Shown here one piece after another: positions 19,469-26,783 of a DNA stretch of 64,000 nucleotides. This DNA is from QHVT01 sp963821585 (lineage in GTDB: Bacteria; Acidobacteriota; Thermoanaerobaculia; Gp7-AA8), in the NCBI GenBank assembly GCA_963821585.1, contig CAWGEI010000005.1, positions 1,302,001 to 1,366,000 on the forward strand, given 5' to 3'. The notes under the pieces were generated by a model that saw only the letters and a list, made by a program, of their open reading frames with translations, ran no database searches and was not told the origin of the DNA. Within the stretch, counting starts at the first letter, position 1. Every line of letters begins with the position of its first letter. The translations under genes were made by a program, and so were the position numbers.

Positions 19469-21784
19469 ATGCGCACTCGAATTGCGGCAGTCTGTCTGCC
19501 GTTCGTTCTCTCTTTTTCTCTTTACGCCGCGACGATCCGCGGCACTGCCCGGGACGTCACCGGCGCGCTGCTTCCCGGCGTGACCGTGGAAGTCACGGCG
19601 CCCCAGATGAAGACCATTGTCGCGGTCACCGACGCCACGGGGCAGTACGCGGTAGAGGTCCCGCCGGCGGCATACGAAGTCACGTTCCGGCTCATCAACT
19701 TCGCGTCCGTGCGCCGCCCGGCGCATCCGGCTGACGCCAGCCCGGCCACGGTCGACGCCACGCTGCCGCTCGAGGCCAGCGCCTCGATCGTCGTCACCGG
19801 CAAGCAGACCTTCACGAACCTCGCGGATCTCGACGAGCCGGTGAACGGCCTGATCGGCATTGCCGAGGCGGCGAGCGTCGGCGTGATCACCGCGAAGCAG
19901 CTCGACGTCCGCTCCGAGCAGCGTCCGGGCGACGTCCTGGAGTCGATTCCCGGCGTCGTCATCAGCCAGCACAGCGGCGAGGGCAAAGCCAATCAGTACT
20001 ACCTGCGCGGCTTCAACCTCGATCATGGCACCGACTTCTTCACCACCGTCGCCGGCGCGCCGGTCAACATGCCGACGCACGCGCACGGCCAGGGCTACTC
20101 CGACAACAACTTCCTGATCCCGGAGCTCATCAGCGGCGTGCAGTACAAGAAGGGCCCCTACTACGCCGACGAAGGCGACTTCTCCTCGGCGGGTGCGGCG
20201 AACATCAACTACGTGAACTTCCTCGACCGGCCGCTGGTCTCCCTCACCGCGGGCGGCTTCGGCTACGCGCGCCTGCTCACGGCGGGCTCCCTGCCGTTCG
20301 GGAACGGGCAGCTCCTCGGCGCGCTCGAGCTGTCGCGCAACAACGGCCCCTGGGACCGTCCCGACGAGTACCGGAAGATCAACGGTCTGGCGCGTTTCAC
20401 CAGCGGCTCCGACAACAGCGCGTATTCGATCACGATCGCCGCGTACGACGGCCAGTGGAACTCGACCGACCAGGTGCCGGAGCGCGCCGTACTCGACGGC
20501 AGGCTCTCCGAATTCGGCACGGTCGACACGAGCAGCGGCGGCGAATCGCACCGCTACTCCGCCGTCGGCGACTGGCAGCGCAACGGCGAAGGTTCGCTCA
20601 CCAAGGCCAATGCGTATCTGATCGGCTACGGCCTCGATCTCTTCTCGAACTTCACCTACTTTCTCGACGACCCGGAGAACGGCGATCAATTCGAACAGCT
20701 CGACCGGCGCGTCGTCGGCGGAGGGCGTGTCACGCACCAGTGGCTGGGCACGGTCTTCGGCCGCTCGGCGAAGAACATGGTCGGGCTCGACGTCCGGCAC
20801 GACCGGATCGGCGAGGTCGGCCTCTATCGCACGCACGAGCGCGAGCGGCTCAATGCCGTGCGCACCGATCGCGTGCTCCAGACCAGCGCCGGCACGTACG
20901 TGCAGTCGACCATCCAGTGGGGCGACAAGGTCCGCAGCGTCACCGGCCTGCGGGCGGACACGTACCAATTCGACGTCACCTCCAATGACCCCGCCAACAG
21001 CGGCACGGCGCAGGCGTCGATCCTCTCCCCGAAGCTCAACCTCATCTTCGGACCGTGGCGGCAGACGGAGCTCTACGCGGGTGCGGCCACCGGCTTCCAC
21101 AGCAACGACGGACGCGGCTCGACGCTGACGCGCGACCCGGTGACCGGCGAGCCGGCGGAGAAGGTCGACCCCCTGGCGCGGACCCGCGGCGCGGAGATCG
21201 GCATCCGGACCATGGCCATCCCCCGTCTCCAGAGCACCCTCGCGCTCTGGCGCCTCGACATCGCCTCGGAGCTCGTCTTCGTCGGAGACGCGGGCGGCAC
21301 AGAGGCGGGCCGCCCCAGCCGCCGCATGGGCATCGAGTGGACGAATTACTTTCGCGTCTCCGATCACATCGTGCTCGACGCCGACCTCGCCCTCTCGAGC
21401 GCCCGCTTCACCGATACCGATCCCTCGGGAACGCGGGTTCCGGGAGCGCTCGAGCGCGTGCTGTCGACCGGCATCTCCGCCTACGATCTCGGCCGGTTCA
21501 GCGGCTCGCTGCGCTACCGGTACGTGGGGGCGCGGCCGCTGATCGAGGACGACAGCGTCCGCTCGGATCCCTCCCATCTGGCGGAAGCGAGCATCGGGTA
21601 TGCGCTCACTCCGAAGTACCGGGTGGTGCTCGACGCACCGAACCTCTTCGATTCGCGCGTAGGAGACGTCGAGTATTACTACACGTCGCGCCTCCCCGGT
21701 GAGCCGGCGGGCGGAGTGGACGACGTCCACATCCATCCCGTCGAGCCGCGGACCGTGCGCATCCGCTTCGTGGCGACGTTCTAG
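19469..21784 (+). CDS. TonB-dependent outer-membrane receptor with carboxypeptidase-like N-terminal domain
   Basis: This is a 771-residue outer-membrane transporter that would import a substrate using TonB energy. It has a signal peptide (residues about 1-20) and a carboxypeptidase-regulatory-like beta-sandwich (about 22-105, containing GTARDVTGALLPGVTVEV). A plug domain follows (about 125-245, including RPGDVLESIPGV and the His-containing loop MPTHAHGQGY). The rest is a long beta-barrel ending in phenylalanine (RFVATF), as outer-membrane proteins do. The start has a strong GAGGAGG ribosome site. The N-terminal domain is typical of receptors in Acidobacteriota and Bacteroidota. The upstream neighbour is a His-rich putative metal-binding protein, which points to a metal or metal complex. 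The adjacent NRPS gene also leaves open uptake of a peptide metallophore. Confidence 0.88.
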   Translation: MRTRIAAVCLPFVLSFSLYAATIRGTARDVTGALLPGVTVEVTAPQMKTIVAVTDATGQYAVEVPPAAYEVTFRLINFASVRRPAHPADASPATVDATLPLEASASIVVTGKQTFTNLADLDEPVNGLIGIAEAASVGVITAKQLDVRSEQRPGDVLESIPGVVISQHSGEGKANQYYLRGFNLDHGTDFFTTVAGAPVNMPTHAHGQGYSDNNFLIPELISGVQYKKGPYYADEGDFSSAGAANINYVNFLDRPLVSLTAGGFGYARLLTAGSLPFGNGQLLGALELSRNNGPWDRPDEYRKINGLARFTSGSDNSAYSITIAAYDGQWNSTDQVPERAVLDGRLSEFGTVDTSSGGESHRYSAVGDWQRNGEGSLTKANAYLIGYGLDLFSNFTYFLDDPENGDQFEQLDRRVVGGGRVTHQWLGTVFGRSAKNMVGLDVRHDRIGEVGLYRTHERERLNAVRTDRVLQTSAGTYVQSTIQWGDKVRSVTGLRADTYQFDVTSNDPANSGTAQASILSPKLNLIFGPWRQTELYAGAATGFHSNDGRGSTLTRDPVTGEPAEKVDPLARTRGAEIGIRTMAIPRLQSTLALWRLDIASELVFVGDAGGTEAGRPSRRMGIEWTNYFRVSDHIVLDADLALSSARFTDTDPSGTRVPGALERVLSTGISAYDLGRFSGSLRYRYVGARPLIEDDSVRSDPSHLAEASIGYALTPKYRVVLDAPNLFDSRVGDVEYYYTSRLPGEPAGGVDDVHIHPVEPRTVRIRFVATF

Positions 21785-21809
21785 GACGATCGCGTCTTCG
21801 GAGGTTCCG

Positions 21810-22160
21810 ATGGAAGACAAGGACAAGCGTGACCTCGAACAGGTGGTCTTGAAAGCTCTTGCCATGTCGCTCGAGGCGCAACTTCGCGCCGTGCGAAGGC
21901 TGCAGGGAAGTGAGCGACGGGCAGGAGGAGCGAAAGGCAAGGAAAGTAGGTCTCAGGTTGATCTGGTGTTCGACATACTCAATACCGCCGGACAACCGCT
22001 GCACATCTCCGAGATCATCGAACGCGTACGCAAACGTCACAACGTGCTGCTCGATCGCGAGTCCATCGTGTCCGCATTGACCAAGAAAATGCAGCGCGGG
22101 GATCGTTTTACCCGCCCCGACCCCAACGTTTTCGGTTTGCTTTCCGAGGGAGGCAGCTGA
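21810..22160 (+). CDS. Small winged-helix (HARE-HTH-like) protein
   Basis: This 116-residue protein starts at ATG with GGAGG 5 nt upstream, 25 bp after the receptor stop. The N-terminal half is charged and helical (Lys/Arg/Glu-rich). Residues about 48-112 match the HARE-HTH pattern: a helix ending in AGQPLHISEI, a second helix (IVSALTKKM), and a closing wing DRFTRPDPNVFGLL. That fold is found in eukaryotic and bacterial DNA- or chromatin-associated and restriction-related proteins and is thought to bind nucleic acid or modified DNA. A role as a small regulator is inference; it may simply be the last gene of the receptor operon. A strong hairpin follows at 22187. Confidence 0.65.
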   Translation: MEDKDKRDLEQVVLKALAMSLEAQLRAVRRLQGSERRAGGAKGKESRSQVDLVFDILNTAGQPLHISEIIERVRKRHNVLLDRESIVSALTKKMQRGDRFTRPDPNVFGLLSEGGS

Positions 22161-22186
22161 TTCAGGACGATTCCGCAGCAGGGAAG

Positions 22187-22218
22187 TGCAAAGGGCCACC
22201 GCGAGGTGGCCCTTTGCA
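22187..22218 (+). terminator. Strong GC-rich hairpin after the HTH gene, probable transcription terminator
   Basis: Perfect 14-bp arms (22187-22200 and 22205-22218, TGCAAAGGGCCACC and its complement) flank the loop GCGA. It lies 27 bp after the stop of the small HTH gene. No clear T-run follows, so it is a terminator by position and stability only. It may act in both directions. Confidence 0.55.
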
Positions 22219-22318
22219 TGGATGCCTGGGCCGGGGTCAGCCCAGGATCGACGCTGCCCGGAGCGCCTCGACCTGTTGCAGGACGAGCTCACCGTCTGAC
22301 GGTGTTCGTGTTCCTCAA

Positions 22319-22635
22319 CTCGGGAGACCCAACGAAACGACGCGGAGTCGGGTTGAAGGGACTCGGGAGACCCAACGAAACGACGCGGAGTCGGGTTGAA
22401 GGGACTCGGGAGACCCATCGAAACGGCGCGGAGTCGGGTTGAAGGGACTCGGAGTCCCATCGAAACGACGAGGAGTCGGGTTGAAGGGACTCGGAGTCCC
22501 ATCGAAACGACGCGGAGTCGGGTTGAAGGGACTCGGAGACCCATCGAAACGACGCGGAGTCGGGTTGAAGGGACTCGGGAGTCCCATCGAAACGAGGCGG
22601 AGTCGGGTTGAAGGGACTCGGGAGTTCCACCGAAA
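22319..22635. repeat. Tandem repeat array, seven units of 42 or 43 bp
   Basis: The anchor CGAAA occurs at 22333, 22376, 22419, 22461, 22503, 22545, 22588 and 22631, giving units of 43, 43, 42, 42, 42, 43 and 43 bp. Each unit carries GGAGTCGGGTTGAAGGGACTC, written here as GGAGTCGGG then TTGAAGGGACTC, with complementary ends (GAGTC/GACTC) that could form small hairpins. Unit length is not a multiple of three and there are no variable spacers. The array and its flanks fill the gene-free stretch 22161-22772; 22636-22772 shows nothing recognisable. Confidence 0.9.
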
Positions 22636-22772
22636 GCACTCGCGCAGCCTTCAACTCGGCACTGTCTGACAAGAGATCGACCGAAATTGGTGTCTAGTTC
22701 TGTAGAACCAACGCGCTGCGTACGGCGGCGTCGCCGTCGACACGAACCTTCTCGTGTTTCGACTTACGACCG

Positions 22773-23236
22773 TTACTGCCCGGACTCCCCGTCGCCCGCT
22801 TTCACCTTGATCTCGAACAGCTTCGGCCAGAGCTTGCCGGTGACGAACAGCCGGTCGCCGGCCGGGTCGTAGGCGATGCCGTTCAGGACGGCGTCCCGAT
22901 CGTTCGGATCACCCGTGGTCGAGAGGCCGGAGAGGTCGATCCAGCCGGTGACTTTTCCGTCCTTCGGGTCGATGCGGGCGATGCGGTCGGTCTGCCAGAC
23001 GTTGGCGATATTTTCAGGATGCGGCCGGTCTCGAGGTCCACGCGGCGGAGGCTGGAGAGGCCGGCGATGCCGGTGCTTTCGAGGAGGGCGCCTTCGTGAA
23101 AGACCAGGCCCTGGGTGAAGGCGGTGGGGTCGGGCGGAAAGGTCCGCACGAGGTCGTAGCCGTAGACCGGAATGCCGTCGCCGCCGGAGCATCCGAGCAG
23201 GAGCATCGGGAGCAGGATCGAAGCGAGAGTGCGCAT
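22773..23236 (-). pseudogene. Glutaminyl-peptide cyclotransferase lipoprotein, internally deleted and frameshifted
   Basis: The intact family (about 250-270 residues) converts N-terminal Gln to pyroglutamate and forms a beta-propeller. Here the N-terminal part has a lipoprotein signal (MRTLASILLPMLLLGCS) and the family motif FTQGLVFHEG, then SLRRVDLETGRILK. The C-terminal part resumes in another frame with ANVWQTDRIARIDP, LNGIAYDP and LFVTGKLWPKLFEI. The roughly 100 residues normally between these parts are missing, and the join near 23010 shifts the frame. The gene is therefore dead or, at best, would give a short unrelated tail. It follows the peptidase remnant by 10 bp on the same strand, a remnant operon. 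Confidence 0.8.
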
Positions 23237-23246
23237 CGCGTCCATC

Positions 23247-23624
23247 CTAGAACGTAAAGGTGCTGCCGACGTGGACGGCATCGACGGGGTCGAACCCGAA
23301 CGAGGTCGGGATGACCTCGGCCGTGCGCGGCGGTACGGTGATGCCCTCCAGTCCGAACGACTTGGCGACCGCGCGAACCTGCAGCGGACCGGTGGCTTGG
23401 GTGGAGAGGCGCAGCTCGAAGCCGTCGTCCGGCGGGGCGAGGTAGGTGGCGCCCCAGCGCGCGTTCGCCAGACGCTGGGCCTCGATCGGGCGTCCGTCGA
23501 TGGTCGCGGCGACGACGGGAATGGGCTGGGTGAGGAAGACGCGGAGCACGGCGACGTCGCGCGAGGGCTTCACGCGCAGGGTGACGGTGCGCAGTCCGTC
23601 GACGGTGACGTCGGACAGCTCCGC
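23247..23624 (-). pseudogene. C-terminal remnant of an M28-type membrane peptidase
   Basis: About 125 residues survive (from AELSDVTVDG to the stop at 23247). They resemble the soluble C-terminal domain that follows the membrane segments in large M28-family peptidases: a beta-rich stretch with VDGRP-like turns, GFELRLSTQ, and a closing KSFGLEG. The peptidase domain itself, with its zinc ligands, is absent. Upstream codons to 23729 stay open but look unrelated. Family assignment is from memory of the pattern and is moderate. With the decayed cyclotransferase next to it, this looks like the scar of a deletion at the cluster boundary. Confidence 0.5.
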
Positions 23625-23668
23625 ACGTGATCCGCGATGACGGGAGCGCGGGAAAATTTGCCGTTCGC

Positions 23669-23683
23669 GTCTGAGCGTCAGAC
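23669..23683. promoter_or_regulatory. Inverted repeat upstream of the AraC-family gene
   Basis: GTCTGA-GCG-TCAGAC is a perfect 6-bp inverted repeat with a 3-bp spacer, about 130 bp before the regulator start. It may be an operator; symmetry and position are the only support. Confidence 0.25.
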
Positions 23684-23811
23684 CCGGGCGTGTCGGAGGG
23701 TTACGTGAACGTGATCGATGCGGCTGCAATGAGGCGCGGCATGGTGGATCTCATTCGTTGCAGGATTGATCCGTCTGCCTGACTGGACTGTTTCGGGTGG
23801 AGTCGGTAGCC

Positions 23812-24765
23812 ATGCTACGTTCCATCCTTATGAGCTCGGTCAGCGCCGCATCCCCCTTGAACCCGCTCGAACCGCCTCCCGATATCGCCCCTGCGCAAAG
23901 CGTCGATGTCGAACCGCTGTTTCGCCAGGGTGGGCTGACGGTGACCCGGTGGCGTTGCCGCGTACGGGACGCCGGCGCGACGGCGATGATCTGTCACCAG
24001 TGGCACATGATGAAGTTCGTGTACACCGGCGCGTTCACCGCGCATTTGAGCGACGGGACCGTCCTGGTCGACTCGACGCGCACGCTGCTGACCGCACCGC
24101 GGCAGCCGTTCATGGTGACCCGGCAGTTCGGGCCGATGGTCACCGGAAGCGCGATCGGCGTCAGTCAGAAAGTGATGGATCAGATCGTCGAGGAACGTGG
24201 TGCCGCGCCGCTGCTCTCCTCGAGGTTGCTGCGCGCGGAAGCAACGTCGCGCGCGCTGCTCACCCAACATTTGATTCTGAGGCAGATCGAAGAAGGCGTG
24301 TCGCCCCTGGCGATCGAAGAGCTCGGATTGACGCTCATCGCCGAGGGATTCTGCGATCCCCAGATCGGGCCTCAGCACAAGCGCAGGCCCATGGCCAGTC
24401 ATCGGGACGCGGTGGAGATGGCCCAGGCGCTTCTCGCGGCGAATTACGAGAAAGCCCTGCGCCTCGAGGACATCGCCCGTGCCGTGGGGGTCTCGCCCTA
24501 TCACCTCTGCCGCGCGTTCAAGCGCGTCACGGGCGTACACATGCACAGTTACCTCAATCGCCTGCGCGTCCGAGCCGCCCTCGGGCACGTCTCCGAGCCG
24601 CGGCTCGCGCTGGCAGACATCGCGCACGGCCACGGCTTCTGCAGCCACAGTCACTTCACGGCGGCATTTCGGAAAGAGTTCAGGGTCACTCCGTCGGAAC
24701 TACGCCGTGTGGCGACACGCAAAATGGCCGAGGTGCGTGCGTTGCTGGGGCGTGAGCTGATCTAA
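23812..24765 (+). CDS. AraC/XylS-family transcriptional regulator
   Basis: This DNA-binding activator candidate has 317 residues from the ATG at 23812, chosen because GGAG lies 9 nt upstream; a GTG at 23797 is in frame but has no ribosome site. The C-terminal 100 residues hold the two helix-turn-helix motifs of the AraC family: LRLEDIARAVGVSPYHLCRAFKRVTG and then LADIAHGHGFCSHSHFTAAFRKEFRVTPSELRR, quoted here in pieces. The N-terminal 180 residues are a sensor or dimerization domain without a recognisable ligand motif. It sits directly upstream of the Dpg/NRPS cluster in the same direction, with a 217-bp gap containing two direct repeats. It is the best candidate for a pathway-specific activator of dpgA onward. 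Target assignment is inference. Confidence 0.88.
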   Translation: MLRSILMSSVSAASPLNPLEPPPDIAPAQSVDVEPLFRQGGLTVTRWRCRVRDAGATAMICHQWHMMKFVYTGAFTAHLSDGTVLVDSTRTLLTAPRQPFMVTRQFGPMVTGSAIGVSQKVMDQIVEERGAAPLLSSRLLRAEATSRALLTQHLILRQIEEGVSPLAIEELGLTLIAEGFCDPQIGPQHKRRPMASHRDAVEMAQALLAANYEKALRLEDIARAVGVSPYHLCRAFKRVTGVHMHSYLNRLRVRAALGHVSEPRLALADIAHGHGFCSHSHFTAAFRKEFRVTPSELRRVATRKMAEVRALLGRELI

Positions 24766-24859
24766 AGCGGGTCGCTGACCGTTTGCTCCTGATTGCTGGC
24801 GGATGCTGCGCGCGACGCGCCGCCGCGGGAATGAGCCACATTGCGTGCCGGCCGGCAAC

Positions 24860-24943
24860 GAAAGCGCAATTTTCTGCTAGCGCGTTCTTCTGAACGTCTT
24901 GTGAACAAGCCGCACAAGGCCTGAAAGCGCAATTTCATGATAG
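24860..24943 (+). promoter_or_regulatory. Two direct repeats 63 bp apart upstream of dpgA, putative AraC-type operators
   Basis: GAAAGCGCAATTTTCTGCTAG at 24860 and GAAAGCGCAATTTCATGATAG at 24923 share the first 14 bases except one shift, and both end in TAG; each copy is about 21 bp, so only their first 13 bases, GAAAGCGCAATTT, are taken as the core. The starts are 63 bp apart, close to six helical turns, which places both on one DNA face. Between them lies a small palindrome (CTTGTGAACAAG, 24898-24909). The patch is AT-rich and lies 40-120 bp before dpgA. AraC-family proteins usually bind such directly repeated sites. Confidence 0.5.
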
Positions 24944-24982
24944 AGAAATCCGGACCCGCAACGCATTGTGACTCCCGTCGAT

Positions 24983-26074
24983 ATGGCAAATAAGCTCCAT
25001 GCGCCCGACGCGCAACGGGCAGAGATTCACGCTCAGATTCTCGGGATCGGGACGGCCAATCCCGCCACTGCCTATTCGCAGGAGAATGTTCTCGATCTGT
25101 TTGAGATCGAGGATGAGCGTGTGCGGTCGCTGTTCCTCAATAGCGCCATCGACAGGCGCTTCCTGACACTCCCATTGAAGGAAGAGGATGGCCGGCTGCG
25201 TCTGGAGAGCCAGGGAGATCTCTTACAGAAACACCGCGAGCACTCCCTCGACATCGGCGTGCGTGCCGTGGAAGCGTGCCTGGAGAGGTCGGGGCACTCT
25301 GTTTCCGATATCCGGCATCTCTGTTGTGTCACCTCGACCGGCTTCCTGACTCCCGGATTGAGTGCGCTGCTGTGCCACAGGCTCAATGCCCGCCGTGATT
25401 GCGTTCGTCTGGACATCGTCGGGATGGGCTGCAATGCCGGGCTCAATGGTCTCAGCGCGGTTGCGGGCTGGGCGAGATCGAACCCGGGCCAGCTGGCCAT
25501 TCTTCTATGCGTGGAAGTGTGCTCCGCGGCGTACATCTTCGACGGCTCGATGCAGACGGCGGTCGTCAACAGTCTCTTTGGAGACGGTGCTGCTGCCGCG
25601 GCGATCGTGGCCAGTCCGGAATGCGCCGATGGGATGCCCGTGCTCCGGAAGTTCACGAGCTGCATTGTGCCCGAGGCGCTTGACGCGATGCGGTTCAGCT
25701 GGGACGAATCGCACAGCAAGTTCAGCTTCTTTCTCGATCGCGACGTCCCCTACCTGGTCGGTGCGCACACGGAGCAGGTCATCGACCAACTGCTGTATGG
25801 GACCGGCCTGCGGCGGAGCGACATTGCGCACTGGCTCATTCATTCCGGCGGAAAGAAGGTCATCGACGCGGTGAAGATCAATCTCAGTCTCACAGCCGAC
25901 GATCTCCGGCATACGACTGGTGTGCTGCGCGACTTCGGCAATCTCTCCAGCGGATCGTTTCTCTTTTCTTATGAACGGCTGCAGGAGGAGGGGCGCATTC
26001 GGCCGGGGGATTCCGGCGTGATGATGACGATGGGACCGGGTCTGACCATTGAGATGGCCCTGCTGCAGTGGTGA
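24983..26074 (+). CDS. dpgA: 3,5-dihydroxyphenylacetyl-CoA synthase, type III polyketide synthase
   Basis: DpgA condenses four malonyl-CoA units and helps cyclize them to 3,5-dihydroxyphenylacetyl-CoA, the first step to Dpg. The 363-residue protein has the type III PKS triad: Cys150 in GMGCNAGLNG, His287 in LIHSGGKKV and Asn320 in RDFGNLSSG (numbering from the ATG at 24983). A GTG at 24968 would add five residues; neither start has a clear ribosome site, so ATG was preferred. Length and neighbours (dpgB, dpgC, dpgD, hpgT) fit DpgA rather than another chalcone-synthase-like enzyme. The gene is first in a run with dpgB 25 bp downstream. Two direct repeats precede it and may control it. Confidence 0.9.
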   Translation: MANKLHAPDAQRAEIHAQILGIGTANPATAYSQENVLDLFEIEDERVRSLFLNSAIDRRFLTLPLKEEDGRLRLESQGDLLQKHREHSLDIGVRAVEACLERSGHSVSDIRHLCCVTSTGFLTPGLSALLCHRLNARRDCVRLDIVGMGCNAGLNGLSAVAGWARSNPGQLAILLCVEVCSAAYIFDGSMQTAVVNSLFGDGAAAAAIVASPECADGMPVLRKFTSCIVPEALDAMRFSWDESHSKFSFFLDRDVPYLVGAHTEQVIDQLLYGTGLRRSDIAHWLIHSGGKKVIDAVKINLSLTADDLRHTTGVLRDFGNLSSGSFLFSYERLQEEGRIRPGDSGVMMTMGPGLTIEMALLQW

Positions 26075-26099
26075 CGGTCCAGGTGCAGATGGAGAACTG

Positions 26100-26780
26100 A
26101 TGGAAACGACGAGGATTGTGCAGGAAACGACGAGCCGGGTCACGGAACTGAATGTCACCGGCCCGGTGAGTGCGCCCTTGATTGCGCTGATCAACCGCGT
26201 CTGTGATGAGGCAGAGGACCATGGGGCGGGCGCCATCGTGGTTTTGCGCCTTCGGGGTGGCCTGCAGAATGCGCATGGCGCGCCCGACATTCATCTCCTT
26301 ACGCAGTGGGAGCGCGTCTTGCGGCGTCTGGAGCGGTTGCCGGCATTGACGATTGCGGCGGCGGAAGGAAAGTGCAGCGCCGCGCAGTTCGCCGCGCTCC
26401 TCATCGCCGATCATCGCATCGGAGGGAGCCCGCTACGGCTGTCGCTGGCCGACGAACAGGGCGCGATCCTGCCCGCGATGGCGTTGTACCGGGTCGCCAA
26501 CCAGGCGAGCCCCGCGTTGTCGCGAAAACTGGCGCTCCTTGGCGGAGCGTTGAATGCCGCCGATGCGTTGAGCGCCGGCTTGCTCGACGAGCTGGCCGTG
26601 GACGTCGATGCCGCCATCGCGGCGTTCATCGATTCATCCAGTGGAATCGATACGAGTGACCTTGCCGTGCGCCGCCAGCTGCTGCTCGAGGCGCAGGCGC
26701 GTTCGTTCGAGGATGCGTTGGGAACACACCTCGCCGCGTGCGATCGCGCCTTGCGGCGCAGTGTGCGTCGTAACGGATAA
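26100..26780 (+). CDS. dpgB: DpgB, enoyl-CoA hydratase-like helper of DpgA
   Basis: This 226-residue crotonase-fold protein lacks the usual well-conserved catalytic Glu pattern. In glycopeptide pathways DpgB stimulates DpgA and, with DpgD, drives dehydration and aromatization to 3,5-dihydroxyphenylacetyl-CoA. Visible features are the core strand IVVLRLRGG and the oxyanion-hole region IAAAEGKCSAAQFAALLIADHRIG. The C-terminal part is helical. The start ATG overlaps no other gene and has GGAGA 4 nt upstream. It lies between dpgA and dpgC (3 bp to dpgC), as in actinomycete clusters. Its low similarity to ordinary hydratases and short length agree with DpgB. Confidence 0.85.
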   Translation: METTRIVQETTSRVTELNVTGPVSAPLIALINRVCDEAEDHGAGAIVVLRLRGGLQNAHGAPDIHLLTQWERVLRRLERLPALTIAAAEGKCSAAQFAALLIADHRIGGSPLRLSLADEQGAILPAMALYRVANQASPALSRKLALLGGALNAADALSAGLLDELAVDVDAAIAAFIDSSSGIDTSDLAVRRQLLLEAQARSFEDALGTHLAACDRALRRSVRRNG

Positions 26781-26783
26781 CAC

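Noticed and set aside
22319..22635. CRISPR array
   Set aside because: Repeats are directly adjacent with no variable spacers, and no cas genes are seen.
22206..22669. Short plus- and minus-strand ORFs through the tandem repeat
   Set aside because: Unit length of 42 or 43 bp changes frame between units, and the frames are open only because the repeat lacks stops.
23640..23797. Coding start of the M28-like fragment extending to 23729
   Set aside because: The upstream codons do not resemble the family and have no ribosome site.
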